Below are positions 9,078-18,549 of a stretch of DNA of 64,000 nucleotides, in pieces. The notes under the pieces are model-generated. The model was not told where the DNA came from and ran no database searches. It saw only the letters and a program-made list of their open reading frames with translations. How positions within the stretch are numbered: position 1 is the first letter of the stretch; each line of letters begins with the position of its first letter. The translations under genes were made by a program, and so were the position numbers. Source of the DNA: Pseudomonas viridiflava (lineage in GTDB: Bacteria > Pseudomonadota > Gammaproteobacteria > Pseudomonadales > Pseudomonadaceae). The stretch lies in NCBI RefSeq assembly GCF_900580865.1, contig NZ_UTBZ01000001.1:558001-622000 (forward strand), written 5' to 3'.

Positions 9078-10172
9078 ATGGCTGAATACTTCAAGCGATT
9101 GAACTACGCGCTGGGGGATGAAGACACGGCGCTCGAATACGCCATTCTGCCCGAGCATGCCAGGCACGTGGTGGGGGTTGCCGGTTGTGGTGGACGCGTT
9201 CTGCCGTTGCTGGCCCGCAGGCCGGCCCGCATGACTTGCGCGGATATCAGTGCGCCGCAACTGGCCTTTACCCGCTTGCGTTTTGCCTTGCTGGCGCAGA
9301 CCGATCACGATTCATTCATGGACTTCATGGGTTACCGATCGGGGACCTCGGCGATCAGGCGTCAGTCCATTTTTCAGCAGCTGGATCTGCCCCCGTCGGA
9401 TCGTCACTGGCTGGCGGACCTGTTTCATTCCCGTCATTGGCAGGCACCGGTTTACATGGGGGCTTTCGAGCAGACCCTGCAGCGACTGGCAAAGATCAAC
9501 GGACTGTTCACCGGCAAGGCCGGCCGAGCGATTTTCCAGTGCGGCGACCTGGGCGAACAAGCGGCTTATTACTCAAGCCACTTCCCTCTCAAGCGCTGGA
9601 AGGCTGTGGTCGCATTGTTGGGAAATGCAGCGGTGCTCAATTCGCTGCTGTACCGCGGGGCATTTCCTCGCAACAACCTGGGGATCAGTTCCCGCGAGGT
9701 GTATCTGGGTATTTTCCATACCTTGTTTACCACTCAGGTCGTGCGCGAAAGCTTTTTCCTGCAAATGCTGTTTTTCGGTGAATTGCGGTATCCGCAAGGC
9801 TTGCCGCTTGAGTGCGATCCGCAGGTTTTCCGACAGGCTCGCAAGGCACTTCAGGAGTGCGATTTGAGTGTGGTGCAGGGGGATATTTTCGACTGCGTTG
9901 CCAGGTGCAGGGATGTTGATTTTGTCTCGCTTTCCGACGTGACTTCATTTTTGCCCCCGGCAGACGGCAGCCGTGTCCTGCAGCGAATTCGGCCTGCCTT
10001 GAGCACGCATGCACTGACGGTCATTCGCGGTCATTTGCATGTGGTCAGGCCCGATTGCAAAGGCTTCTGCGACGTTACCATGCAGTATCAGGACGCCCTC
10101 GCACGCGAAAAAACCCAACTCTGGCGAGTACAAGTCTACCGCCAGACCTCATCTGTGCAGGTACCTCGATGA
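9078..10172 (+). CDS. BtaA-like (DUF3419) SAM-dependent 3-amino-3-carboxypropyltransferase homologue
   Basis: A 364-residue protein. It opens with the DUF3419/BtaA hallmark LNYALGDEDTALEYAIL (8-24), followed by a class-I SAM-binding loop AGCGGRVLPL (35-44) and acidic D56 in CADIS. A later VDFVSLSDVTSFLPP segment (about 286-300) also fits the family. BtaA moves the 3-amino-3-carboxypropyl group of SAM to diacylglycerol, the first step of betaine lipid synthesis; no BtaB N-methyltransferase is present, so another acceptor is plausible. The start at 9078 is chosen over 9045 because GGAGG lies at 9068-9072. The stop overlaps the next start (ATGA). Confidence 0.72.
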   Translation: MAEYFKRLNYALGDEDTALEYAILPEHARHVVGVAGCGGRVLPLLARRPARMTCADISAPQLAFTRLRFALLAQTDHDSFMDFMGYRSGTSAIRRQSIFQQLDLPPSDRHWLADLFHSRHWQAPVYMGAFEQTLQRLAKINGLFTGKAGRAIFQCGDLGEQAAYYSSHFPLKRWKAVVALLGNAAVLNSLLYRGAFPRNNLGISSREVYLGIFHTLFTTQVVRESFFLQMLFFGELRYPQGLPLECDPQVFRQARKALQECDLSVVQGDIFDCVARCRDVDFVSLSDVTSFLPPADGSRVLQRIRPALSTHALTVIRGHLHVVRPDCKGFCDVTMQYQDALAREKTQLWRVQVYRQTSSVQVPR

Positions 10173-11437
10173 ATACACCTCATCCAACCGTCAATTGGGT
10201 CAAGAACCGCGTTCGTCAGGCCCGTGATGATCAGCAGCAACTGTTTGATGCCGGGCTCAATGGTCTGAAACTGGTGAAGCGTGAGGGCAAGGTCATAGAG
10301 TTGGGCAATGGCGAGCAGTTGACTGAGTTTCTCTCATGCTCCTATCTGGGCCTTGAAAGTGATCCCCGTCTGATTCAAGGCGCAGTGCAAGCCGTCGAGT
10401 CTTTCGGTGTGCAGTTCGCGGCCGCCCGGACCCGAGCGCTGCTGCCGCCTATGCGCGAACTTGATGAGCAGTTGAACCGTATATTCCAGGGGCACACGGT
10501 GACATTCAACTCGGTGGGCAGTGCCCATCTGGGTTGTTTGCCACTATTGGGTTCCGGTGAGTTGCCGTCGTATACCTTGCGGCGCGGCCCAGGCTGGATC
10601 ATCGACCGCGCGGCCCATGCCTCGATGCAAGTGCTGCAAGGCATTCTGTGGCAGTTCGGCCCGGTCCAGCGCTGTGATTGCAGTGATCTTCAGCAAGTCG
10701 AAGATGCCTGCTCCACCGCTGTCGCTGCAGGTAACACGCCCATCATCCTGACTGACAGCATTGGCTCGATGCGCGGGCTTTATCCCGTTAATCGATTGCT
10801 GCAACTGGCTGAGCGCTTTGAGGGTTATCTCTATGCGGATGACGCTCACGGCACGTCGATCCATGGCGAGGCCGGAGGCGGCTATGCCCTTGTTGCTGCC
10901 ACTGAGCCGTTGCGCGCTCGCTTGATCCTGCTGTCGTCATTGTCCAAGGCCTTCGGTGCAACGGGCGGGGCAATTACCGTGCTGACGGCGGCGGATGCCG
11001 AGCTGATTCGGCGCCATGCGTCGACTTATACATTCGGTGGGCCATTGTCGATGGGCGGTGTCGGCGCGGCCGTCGCTTCGGCCAGGATTCATCTGTCCGC
11101 GCAGCTGGGCCGATTGCAGGCTTCACTGTGGCGAAACGTGGCGGTCATTGATGATCTGCTCGGACCAGTGTTGGGCAACCACCAGATTGCTTCACCCATA
11201 CGTTTTGTCCGGGTCGGCGCCGAGCGTGACGCCATCAACCTGGCGTTGCACCTGCGTCGACGCGGCATCGCGGTCACCACTGCCTTGTTTCCGGTGGTAG
11301 CCAAGGGTGAAGCCATTCTGCGGCTGGCCATCAGCGCCAATCACAGTCAGGCCCAGTTGGAAGATCTGGCCCGTGCCGTCAACGACGGGTTCGCTGAACT
11401 GGGTATTCGTCAGGGAGAGTCGCGGCATGCGCAGTGA
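10169..11437 (+). CDS. Alpha-oxoamine synthase family PLP enzyme (BioF/KBL/SPT/CqsA-like)
   Basis: A 422-residue fold-type I PLP enzyme. Family features: CSYLGLESDPRL at 57-68, PLP-stacking H150 in DRAAHAS, DDAHGTS at 224-230, and the Schiff-base lysine K260 in SSLSKAFGATGG. Such enzymes condense an acyl-CoA or acyl-ACP with an alpha-amino acid, usually with loss of CO2, to give an alpha-amino ketone (AON, aminoacetone precursor, sphingoid base, or the CAI-1 precursor made by CqsA). It is not biotin bioF: no other bio genes are near. The next gene encodes an acyl-activating enzyme that could supply its thioester. The ATG at 10169 overlaps the previous stop. Confidence 0.8.
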   Translation: MNTPHPTVNWVKNRVRQARDDQQQLFDAGLNGLKLVKREGKVIELGNGEQLTEFLSCSYLGLESDPRLIQGAVQAVESFGVQFAAARTRALLPPMRELDEQLNRIFQGHTVTFNSVGSAHLGCLPLLGSGELPSYTLRRGPGWIIDRAAHASMQVLQGILWQFGPVQRCDCSDLQQVEDACSTAVAAGNTPIILTDSIGSMRGLYPVNRLLQLAERFEGYLYADDAHGTSIHGEAGGGYALVAATEPLRARLILLSSLSKAFGATGGAITVLTAADAELIRRHASTYTFGGPLSMGGVGAAVASARIHLSAQLGRLQASLWRNVAVIDDLLGPVLGNHQIASPIRFVRVGAERDAINLALHLRRRGIAVTTALFPVVAKGEAILRLAISANHSQAQLEDLARAVNDGFAELGIRQGESRHAQ

Positions 11438-12749
11438 GTCGATGAGGCTGGCCAGTTCGACGGCGGTTCACGCGGCAGCGACAGAGGCCTTCGCGAGAAA
11501 GTTGGCCCATGCGCGATCACTGCCATGGTTCTGCATGTTGTATCCGCAGATTCAGCACGTACAGACCGCAGAGGATCTGCATCGGCTACCGATCCTGGCT
11601 GTGGAGGACGAACAGGGTGGATTGCTGTTTACTCAACTCGGCGAAGCGTCACACCGTGCGCCGGGTGGCGGGCTGACCCTGACCTCGGGTGGCAGCACTG
11701 GTAACCGCAAGCACATTACCCATTCCTGGGCATTCAACGAAAGCATCGTGCCCTTGGGCGCGCGGATGTTTGCTGCGACCGATGAGCATCCCCGTATCGT
11801 TATCAATGGCCTCACGCCCGGTGAAATGCAGGGTGCCTTTCAATACGCGGCGGCCATCGTCCAGCACATTGGCGCGCGCCTGCTGCCCGCCGGCGCACTG
11901 ATGGGCGTTCAGCGCATAGCCGGGTTGATTCATTCCCAAGCAGCCGATGGCCTTATCTGCACCCCCTCTTTTGCGGCGGCGCTATTCAATCATGCCGATG
12001 TCGATAAGGCGCAATTGAGCAGTTTGAGATGGCTCTACTACATTGGCGAACCCTGCCGTCAGCCCTTGCGCGAGCAATTGGCCCGGGACTGGCCGGCCCT
12101 GCGCATACGGTCGTTGGGCTATAGCTCGACGGAGACCGGGCCGATCGGCTTCCAGTGCACACACCTCGAGCATGGTTTCTACCATCTGCACGCGGACGCA
12201 ATGCTATTGGAAGTGATTGATCCCGTCAGTCTGCAAGCGCTGGCCGACGGTGAGACCGGCGAGTTTCTGCTGACCCCTTTGCTGCCCGATCAGGTGCCTT
12301 TGTTGCGGTACCGCATTGGCGATCGTGGCCGACTCTTGGGCAGGCAATCGAACTGTGCTTGCGGCAGCGCCCTGCCAACTCTGGAACTGGAGGGGCGAGT
12401 CGAGAGCTCGATCAAGCTGGGCGGTGCGCTCATCACTCAGAAACAGGTTCTGAGCGCGCTCGCAGAGGCGTTGCCCGAACTGCATGCTTCAGATGTGCAG
12501 GTGCAAATTGATCGACAGGCCGACGGCGCGCGCCTGTGGCTACTCATCGCGCAGGAGCGATTGCCGGCCGGGGCAGAACGCGTTATCGAAGAGGCTTTGC
12601 GCAACGAGGCGCAAGCGAGCGCATTGCTCGGACTGCCAGGTGTGCTGGGCTTGCAGGTGCGGCGTCTGGCTCGTGGTGACTTTGCAGCCACCGTAGCCGG
12701 CAAAACACCATTCTTTATTGAGTTGCGAGGCGCCTCGGGCGAGTCATGA
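11427..12749 (+). CDS. PaaK-like acyl-adenylate-forming ligase
   Basis: A 440-residue member of the ANL superfamily, phenylacetate-CoA-ligase branch. The phosphate-binding loop TSGGSTGNRK is at 86-95, the adenylate-site region GYSSTETGPIGF is near 232-243, RYRIGDRGRL is near 300, and a CACG pair (NCACGSALPTLELEGRVES) matches the metal/cysteine element of PaaK-type ligases before the mobile C-terminal domain. It would activate a carboxylic acid as acyl-AMP and then as a thioester. The start at 11427 has GGGAGAG upstream and overlaps the preceding gene by 11 bases. It is the last cassette gene, convergent with qor. Confidence 0.75.
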   Translation: MRSESMRLASSTAVHAAATEAFARKLAHARSLPWFCMLYPQIQHVQTAEDLHRLPILAVEDEQGGLLFTQLGEASHRAPGGGLTLTSGGSTGNRKHITHSWAFNESIVPLGARMFAATDEHPRIVINGLTPGEMQGAFQYAAAIVQHIGARLLPAGALMGVQRIAGLIHSQAADGLICTPSFAAALFNHADVDKAQLSSLRWLYYIGEPCRQPLREQLARDWPALRIRSLGYSSTETGPIGFQCTHLEHGFYHLHADAMLLEVIDPVSLQALADGETGEFLLTPLLPDQVPLLRYRIGDRGRLLGRQSNCACGSALPTLELEGRVESSIKLGGALITQKQVLSALAEALPELHASDVQVQIDRQADGARLWLLIAQERLPAGAERVIEEALRNEAQASALLGLPGVLGLQVRRLARGDFAATVAGKTPFFIELRGASGES

Positions 12750-12759
12750 AGACTCGTCC
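12737..12759 (+). terminator. Hairpin at the 3' end of the cassette
   Basis: GGGCGAGTC and GACTCGTCC pair over nine positions (one G-U) around the ligase stop codon. No T run follows, so it is not a canonical intrinsic terminator; it may mark the 3' end between the convergent ligase and qor genes. Confidence 0.35.
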
Positions 12760-12785
12760 GGGGGGCTTCGTTGGCTGGCTACGTA

Positions 12786-13763
12786 TCAGGGCAGCAGGAC
12801 GGTGGAGCCGGTGGTGCGCCGCGCTGACAGTTCGGTTTGCGCCTTCGCCGCATCAGCCAGTGGGTAACGCTGGCTGATGTCCACCTTCAACTTGCCGCTG
12901 ATGATCATCTCGAACAATTCATCGGCCATCCGCTGCAGGTTCTCGGCATTGTTGGCATAAGTCGCCAGGGTCGGTCGGGTCACGTAGAGCGATCCCTTGG
13001 CGGCCAGAATGCCCAGATTCACGCCGTCTACCGCACCGGAGGCATTGCCGAAGCTCACGACCAGGCCGCGCGGCGACACGCTGTCGAGGGAAGTCAGCCA
13101 AGTGTCCTTGCCGACGCCGTCATAGACCACCGGGACTTTCTTGCCATCGGTCAATTCCAGCACGCGCTGCGCAACGTTTTCGTGGCTGTAATCGATCGTC
13201 GCCCAGGCGCCGTTGGCCTTGGCCAGTTCAGCTTTCTCTTTGGAACTGACGGTGCCAATCAGCTTCACGCCCAGTGCCTTGGCCCACTGACAGGCCAGCG
13301 AACCGACACCCCCGGCAGCGGCATGAAACAGAATGGTTTCGCCACCCTTGAGCTCATAGGTCTGGCGCAACAGATATTGCACGGTCAGGCCTTTGAGCAT
13401 GACCCCGGCAGCCGTTTCGAAACTGATTTCGTCGGGCAGGTGCACCAGATTGTCCTGGGGCAACACGTGCAATTCGCTGTAAGCACCCAGTGGGCCGCTG
13501 CCATAGGCGACGCGATCGCCGACCTTGAACCGGGTGACGTCGCTGCCCACGGCATCGACGATGCCCGCACCTTCAGCCCCCAGGCCGGACGGCAAGGCTG
13601 GCAGCGCGTAAAGGCCGCTGCGGTAATAGGTGTCGATGAAGTTCAGGCCGATGGCCTTGTTGGCCACACGCACCTGATTCGGGCCGGGCGCGGCGGGTTC
13701 GTAGTCAACATATTCGAGCACTTCGGGGCCGCCGTGGGCGCGGAACTGGATACGCTTTGCCAT
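12786..13763 (-). CDS. qor: NADPH:quinone oxidoreductase (Qor, zinc-free MDR family)
   Basis: One-electron or two-electron reduction of quinones with NADPH in the cytosol. The 325 residues match E. coli Qor. An N-terminal GroES-like domain (about 10-115) is followed by a Rossmann nucleotide domain with AAAGGVGS at 148-155. The zinc-binding cysteines of alcohol dehydrogenases are absent, as expected for this family. It is next to tsaC in PAO1; here it is separated from it by the inserted cassette. It is divergent from hemF. Confidence 0.94.
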   Translation of the reverse strand: MAKRIQFRAHGGPEVLEYVDYEPAAPGPNQVRVANKAIGLNFIDTYYRSGLYALPALPSGLGAEGAGIVDAVGSDVTRFKVGDRVAYGSGPLGAYSELHVLPQDNLVHLPDEISFETAAGVMLKGLTVQYLLRQTYELKGGETILFHAAAGGVGSLACQWAKALGVKLIGTVSSKEKAELAKANGAWATIDYSHENVAQRVLELTDGKKVPVVYDGVGKDTWLTSLDSVSPRGLVVSFGNASGAVDGVNLGILAAKGSLYVTRPTLATYANNAENLQRMADELFEMIISGKLKVDISQRYPLADAAKAQTELSARRTTGSTVLLP

Positions 13764-13817
13764 CTGCCTGCTCTCTTTGGGTCTCTTGTGAGCCCCCTAT
13801 CCAACTCCCATGCTTGA

Positions 13818-14828
<1,011 letters not shown>

Positions 14829-14837
14829 GGATTTCTG

Positions 14838-15659
14838 ATGGATCGTTACGTCGTTTTCGGTAACCCGATCGGCCACAGCAAATCGCCGATGATTCACAAG
14901 CTGTTCGCCGAACAGACCGGTCAGAGCCTTGACTACAGCACGCTGCTGGCGCCGCTCGAGGATTTTGCGGGTTGCGCCACGGCGTTTTTCCAGGAAGGTC
15001 GCGGCGCCAACGTCACCGTGCCCTTCAAGGAAGACGCTTACCGTCTGGCCAACAGCCTGACCGCTCGTGCGCAAAGGGCCGGCGCGGTGAACACCTTGAG
15101 CAAACTGGCTGACGGTTCGCTGCTCGGTGACAACACCGACGGAGCCGGGCTGGTGCGTGATCTGACGGTGAATGCCGGGTTCAGCCTGACCGGCAAACGC
15201 ATCTTGCTGCTCGGCGCCGGTGGCGCGGTGCGCGGAGCGCTGGAGCCGCTGCTGGCGGAGCAACCGGCGTCGGTGATCATCGCCAATCGCACGGTGGACA
15301 AGGCTGAATTGCTGGCCGAGTTGTTTTGCGACCTCGGGCCGGTGTCGGCCAGTGGTTTCGACTGGTTGCGTGAACCGGTCGACGTGATCATCAACGCCAC
15401 GTCCGCCAGCCTCACCGGCGATGTGCCGCCGATTGCGCCGAGCCTGATCGAGCCGGGTAAAACCCTGTGCTACGACATGATGTACAGCAAGGAACCGACG
15501 GCGTTCTGCCGTTGGGCCAGTGAGCATGGCGCGGCGGTGTCGATGGATGGCTTGGGCATGTTGGCGGAGCAGGCGGCTGAGGCGTTCTTTTTGTGGCGCG
15601 GCGTGCGCCCTGATACCGCACCGGTACTCGCCGAACTGCGCCGCCAGTTGGCCCAATAA
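14838..15659 (+). CDS. aroE: Shikimate dehydrogenase AroE
   Basis: NADPH-dependent reduction of 3-dehydroshikimate to shikimate, step four of chorismate synthesis. The 273 residues are the family norm. The substrate site shows S14/S16 in GHSKSP, catalytic K64 in NVTVPFK and D101 in DNTDGAG. The NADP-binding loop GAGGA is at 126-130, followed by IIANRT, the basic motif that selects NADP. It lies directly downstream of hemF. Confidence 0.97.
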   Translation: MDRYVVFGNPIGHSKSPMIHKLFAEQTGQSLDYSTLLAPLEDFAGCATAFFQEGRGANVTVPFKEDAYRLANSLTARAQRAGAVNTLSKLADGSLLGDNTDGAGLVRDLTVNAGFSLTGKRILLLGAGGAVRGALEPLLAEQPASVIIANRTVDKAELLAELFCDLGPVSASGFDWLREPVDVIINATSASLTGDVPPIAPSLIEPGKTLCYDMMYSKEPTAFCRWASEHGAAVSMDGLGMLAEQAAEAFFLWRGVRPDTAPVLAELRRQLAQ

Positions 15660-15664
15660 ATACC

Positions 15665-15772
15665 CATGTGGGAGCGAGCCGGCTCCGGGCGGCGATCCGA
15701 CGAAAGCGGTCTGTCTGACACATCAATGTTGGATGTGCCGCAGTCTTCGCGAGCAGGCTCGCTCCCACAAGG
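15665..15772. repeat. REP pair between aroE and the SulP gene
   Basis: GTGGGAGCGAGCC at 15666 and its complement in GCGAGCAGGCTCGCTCCCAC ending near 15770 form a separated inverted REP pair in the gap between two convergent genes. Confidence 0.85.
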
Positions 15773-15789
15773 ATTACCTCGATCGCCAA

Positions 15790-17358
15790 TCAATCCTCAA
15801 ACCTGATCGGGCATTTCTCCGGCCCCTCAAGCTTCCTTAATTCCTCCACCACCTGCGGCCGCGCCCGGCGCAAAGTGAGGCTGCGATCCTGACTCAGCAG
15901 GCGCCGTGCCTCCTGATGCAGCATCTCCACCCCTGAATAGTCGATGAAGTTGATCTGCTGCGCCTCGATCACCACTCGCGCGCCGTGCATCCGTTGCAGA
16001 CGCACTTGCAGGTAATGGCTGGCGCCGAAAAAGATCGACCCGCCTACGCGCAAAATATCGTCCTCGCCGTCGCGCCAGTGCTGCACGCGCGGTTGCGAGG
16101 TGCGCTTGAGATAGAAGAACAGCGAGGCCAGCACACCGGCATAAATCGCCGTCTGCAACTCCAGCAGCAACGTCGCCAGACACGTCAGGGCCATGACCAC
16201 GAACTCGGCGCGACTGACCCGCAGTAGCGAGCGAATGCCGCGGTGATCCACCAGTCCCCAGGCAATCAGCAGAATACTCCCGGCCATCGCCGGGATCGGT
16301 ATGTGCGCAATCAGCCCGGCGCCGAATATCGCGAACAGTGCGACCCAGATCGCTGAAAACACCCCGGCCAATGGCGAACAGGCACCCGCTTCATAACTCA
16401 ATCCCGAGCGAGTAAACGAGCCTGCCGACAATGATCCGGAAAAGAACGCGCCGACGATATTCGATAGACCCTGCGCGCGGACTTCCTGATTGGCATCAAG
16501 CAACTGTTGCGACCGCGCCGAAATCGAGCGGGCAATCGACAGGCTGGTGACCAGCCCGAGCATGCCCACCGCCACGGCGCTTGGCAGCAGGCGCAAGATC
16601 AAATCCAGATCCAGCGGCAACCCACTGAACGGCGGCAAACGCCCGACAAAGGCGCTGACCAGATGCACGTGGCCGAACATCGCCGGCCACAGCCACACCA
16701 GCAGACTGGCCAGCACCAGCGTGATCAGCAGCGTCGGCCAGCGTGGCAGCCATTGTTTGAGCAGCAAGCCGACGACCACCGTGGACAAACCCAATACCAG
16801 CGAAGGTTTATCCACAGCCCTGAGGTGTTGCAGCAGATCCATCAGACTCGCCAGCGCCGTGGCTTTGGCCGGCAACTCCAGCCCCAACAGGTTCGGCAAC
16901 TGCCCGATGGCAATCACCACTGCCGCGCCGAGGGTGAACCCCAGCACCACCGAATGCGAAACGAAATTCACCAGCGCACCGAAGCGCAGCAGGCCGAGCA
17001 GCCATTGGAAAATCCCGGCAAGCAAGGTCAGCAACAAGATCAGCGTGATGTAGTCCTGCGACGCCGGAACCGCTAAGGGACTGACGCTGGCAAACAGCAC
17101 GATTGAAATGGCTGCCGTCGGGCCGCAGATCAAATGCCACGACGAACCCCACAGGCAGGCGATCAGCACCGGGATGATTGCGGCATAGAGGCCGTATTCG
17201 GGTGGCAGACCGGCGATCAGCGCGTAGGCAATCGACTGGGGTAACGCGAGAATTGCGCCGCTTAGGCCGACGATCAGATCCCGTCCGACGCTGGCGCGGG
17301 TTTGCCGCGGGAGCCAGGTGAGGAAGGGCAAGAGAGAGTGGCGGCTGGGGAAGGCCAT
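15790..17358 (-). CDS. SulP-family anion transporter with STAS domain
   Basis: Inner-membrane anion carrier or symporter of 522 residues. The N-terminal Sulfate_transp domain (about 15-390) is rich in membrane helices (LIVGLSGAILALPQSIAYAL and many more), and a C-terminal STAS domain (about 425-515, INFIDYSGVEMLHQEA) has the usual regulatory position. It sits beside choX, betC and a LysR gene, as PAO1 PA0029 does, so sulfate export/import or choline-O-sulfate handling is likely; the substrate cannot be read from sequence. Confidence 0.9.
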   Translation of the reverse strand: MAFPSRHSLLPFLTWLPRQTRASVGRDLIVGLSGAILALPQSIAYALIAGLPPEYGLYAAIIPVLIACLWGSSWHLICGPTAAISIVLFASVSPLAVPASQDYITLILLLTLLAGIFQWLLGLLRFGALVNFVSHSVVLGFTLGAAVVIAIGQLPNLLGLELPAKATALASLMDLLQHLRAVDKPSLVLGLSTVVVGLLLKQWLPRWPTLLITLVLASLLVWLWPAMFGHVHLVSAFVGRLPPFSGLPLDLDLILRLLPSAVAVGMLGLVTSLSIARSISARSQQLLDANQEVRAQGLSNIVGAFFSGSLSAGSFTRSGLSYEAGACSPLAGVFSAIWVALFAIFGAGLIAHIPIPAMAGSILLIAWGLVDHRGIRSLLRVSRAEFVVMALTCLATLLLELQTAIYAGVLASLFFYLKRTSQPRVQHWRDGEDDILRVGGSIFFGASHYLQVRLQRMHGARVVIEAQQINFIDYSGVEMLHQEARRLLSQDRSLTLRRARPQVVEELRKLEGPEKCPIRFED

Positions 17359-17411
17359 GGGTCCTCGCGGTTGGGGTTTTGTTCAAGGTTATCAGGGTGT
17401 CAGGGAAAGGG

Positions 17412-17573
17412 CCCCTCACCCTAGCCCTCTCCCAGAGGGAGAGGGGACTGACCGTGGTGTTTATTCAAGATTCACCGACCTGCGATTTCGGCGTTGAACT
17501 CAGGCTCTAGATCCAACAACGATCGGCTCCCTTTCCCCCTCGCCCCCTTGGGGAGAGGGCTGGGGTGAGGGGG
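17412..17573. repeat. GC-rich CCCTCTCCC-type inverted repeat pair
   Basis: Unit 1 (17412-17446, CCCTCACCCTAGCCCTCTCC with its own mini-hairpin) and unit 2 (17531-17573, complementary orientation) flank about 85 bases between choX and the SulP gene. The same family recurs at 63484-63632. This is a repeat family distinct from the REP units. Confidence 0.8.
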
Positions 17574-17613
17574 CAAAAATCTCAAGCCGATCACTCATCC
17601 AGCAATCCCACGA

Positions 17614-18534
17614 TCAGAGCTTGGCTTTCACCGCCGCCAACGCATCCTTCCCGTCAGCCGTCTTAACCCCCTCCAGCCACTTGTCCAACACCGCCGGATT
17701 CGCCTTGATCCACGCCTTCGCTGCCTCGGCATTGCTGACCTTCTTGTTCACCACCTCGGCCATGATGCTGTTCTCCATCTCCTGCGTGAACGACAGATTG
17801 GTCAGCAACTTACCCACATTCGGACACGCCTCGGCATACCCTTTACGCGTCAACGTAAACACGCTGCCAGTGTCGCCAAAGTACTTCTCGCCACCCTTGA
17901 GGTAATGCATCTTCAACTGCACATTCATCGGGTGCGGGGTCCAACCGAGGAAGGTGACGAATTTCTGTTTCTTCACCGCTCGCGACACTTCAGCCAGCAT
18001 CGCCTGTTCGCTGGACTCGATCAGCTTCCACTGGCCCATGTCGAAGTCGTTCTTCTTGATGATTTCCTGCAGCGAGATATTCGCCGGCGCGCCCGAGCCG
18101 ATGCCGTAGATCTTCTTGTCGAATTTGTCCGCGTATTTGTTCAGGTCGGCAAAGTTATGCACACCGGCGTCCCACACGTAGTCCGGCACGGCGAGGGTGA
18201 ATTCGGTGCCGTCGAGGTTCTTCGCCAGTTGTGTGACGTCACCGGTGGCGACGAACTTGTCGTAGAAGCCCTGCTGCGCCGGCATCCAGTTGCCGAGAAA
18301 GACATCCACCTGGCCATCCTTCAACCCGCCAAAGGTGATCGGCACCGCGAGGGTGTCGACCTTGGCCTTGTAGCCCATGCCGTCCAGCAGAAACCCGGTG
18401 ATCGCATTGGTCGCGGCAATGTCGCTCCAGCCCGGGTCGGCCATCTTCACCGTGTCGCAGCTCTGCTCGGCGAAGGCCGAAGCGCTGCTCAATGCGATCA
18501 GGCCAACCGTCACTACTGTGGATAACTTACGCAT
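17614..18534 (-). CDS. choX: Choline-type ABC transporter substrate-binding protein (ChoX-like)
   Basis: Periplasmic OpuAC-family ligand-binding protein, 306 residues, with a signal peptide (residues 1-22, ending AFA). Family sequences include MADPGWSDIAATNAITGFLL and VFLGNWMPAQ, which in ChoX/ProX proteins help form the aromatic quaternary-amine pocket. No membrane or ATPase subunit of the importer is adjacent, so it must work with a transporter encoded elsewhere, as orphan binding proteins of Pseudomonas do. It follows betC on the same strand with a 15-base gap, hence a probable betC-choX operon for choline-O-sulfate use. Confidence 0.88.
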   Translation of the reverse strand: MRKLSTVVTVGLIALSSASAFAEQSCDTVKMADPGWSDIAATNAITGFLLDGMGYKAKVDTLAVPITFGGLKDGQVDVFLGNWMPAQQGFYDKFVATGDVTQLAKNLDGTEFTLAVPDYVWDAGVHNFADLNKYADKFDKKIYGIGSGAPANISLQEIIKKNDFDMGQWKLIESSEQAMLAEVSRAVKKQKFVTFLGWTPHPMNVQLKMHYLKGGEKYFGDTGSVFTLTRKGYAEACPNVGKLLTNLSFTQEMENSIMAEVVNKKVSNAEAAKAWIKANPAVLDKWLEGVKTADGKDALAAVKAKL

Positions 18535-18549
18535 GGACTTCCCCTTACA

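Noticed and set aside
10169..11437. Biotin bioF
   Set aside because: No bioA, bioB, bioC or bioD gene is near, the neighbours are unrelated to biotin, and core bioF normally lies in the bio operon elsewhere.
7655..12749. Cassette as a known NRPS-type (mangotoxin, pvf) or AHL quorum locus
   Set aside because: There is no NRPS, carrier domain, LuxR gene or mgo/pvf-type enzyme set; only the presence of an HDO protein is shared.
7387..12785. Cassette as an integrative element or prophage remnant
   Set aside because: No integrase, transposase, tRNA or flanking direct repeat was found at either end.
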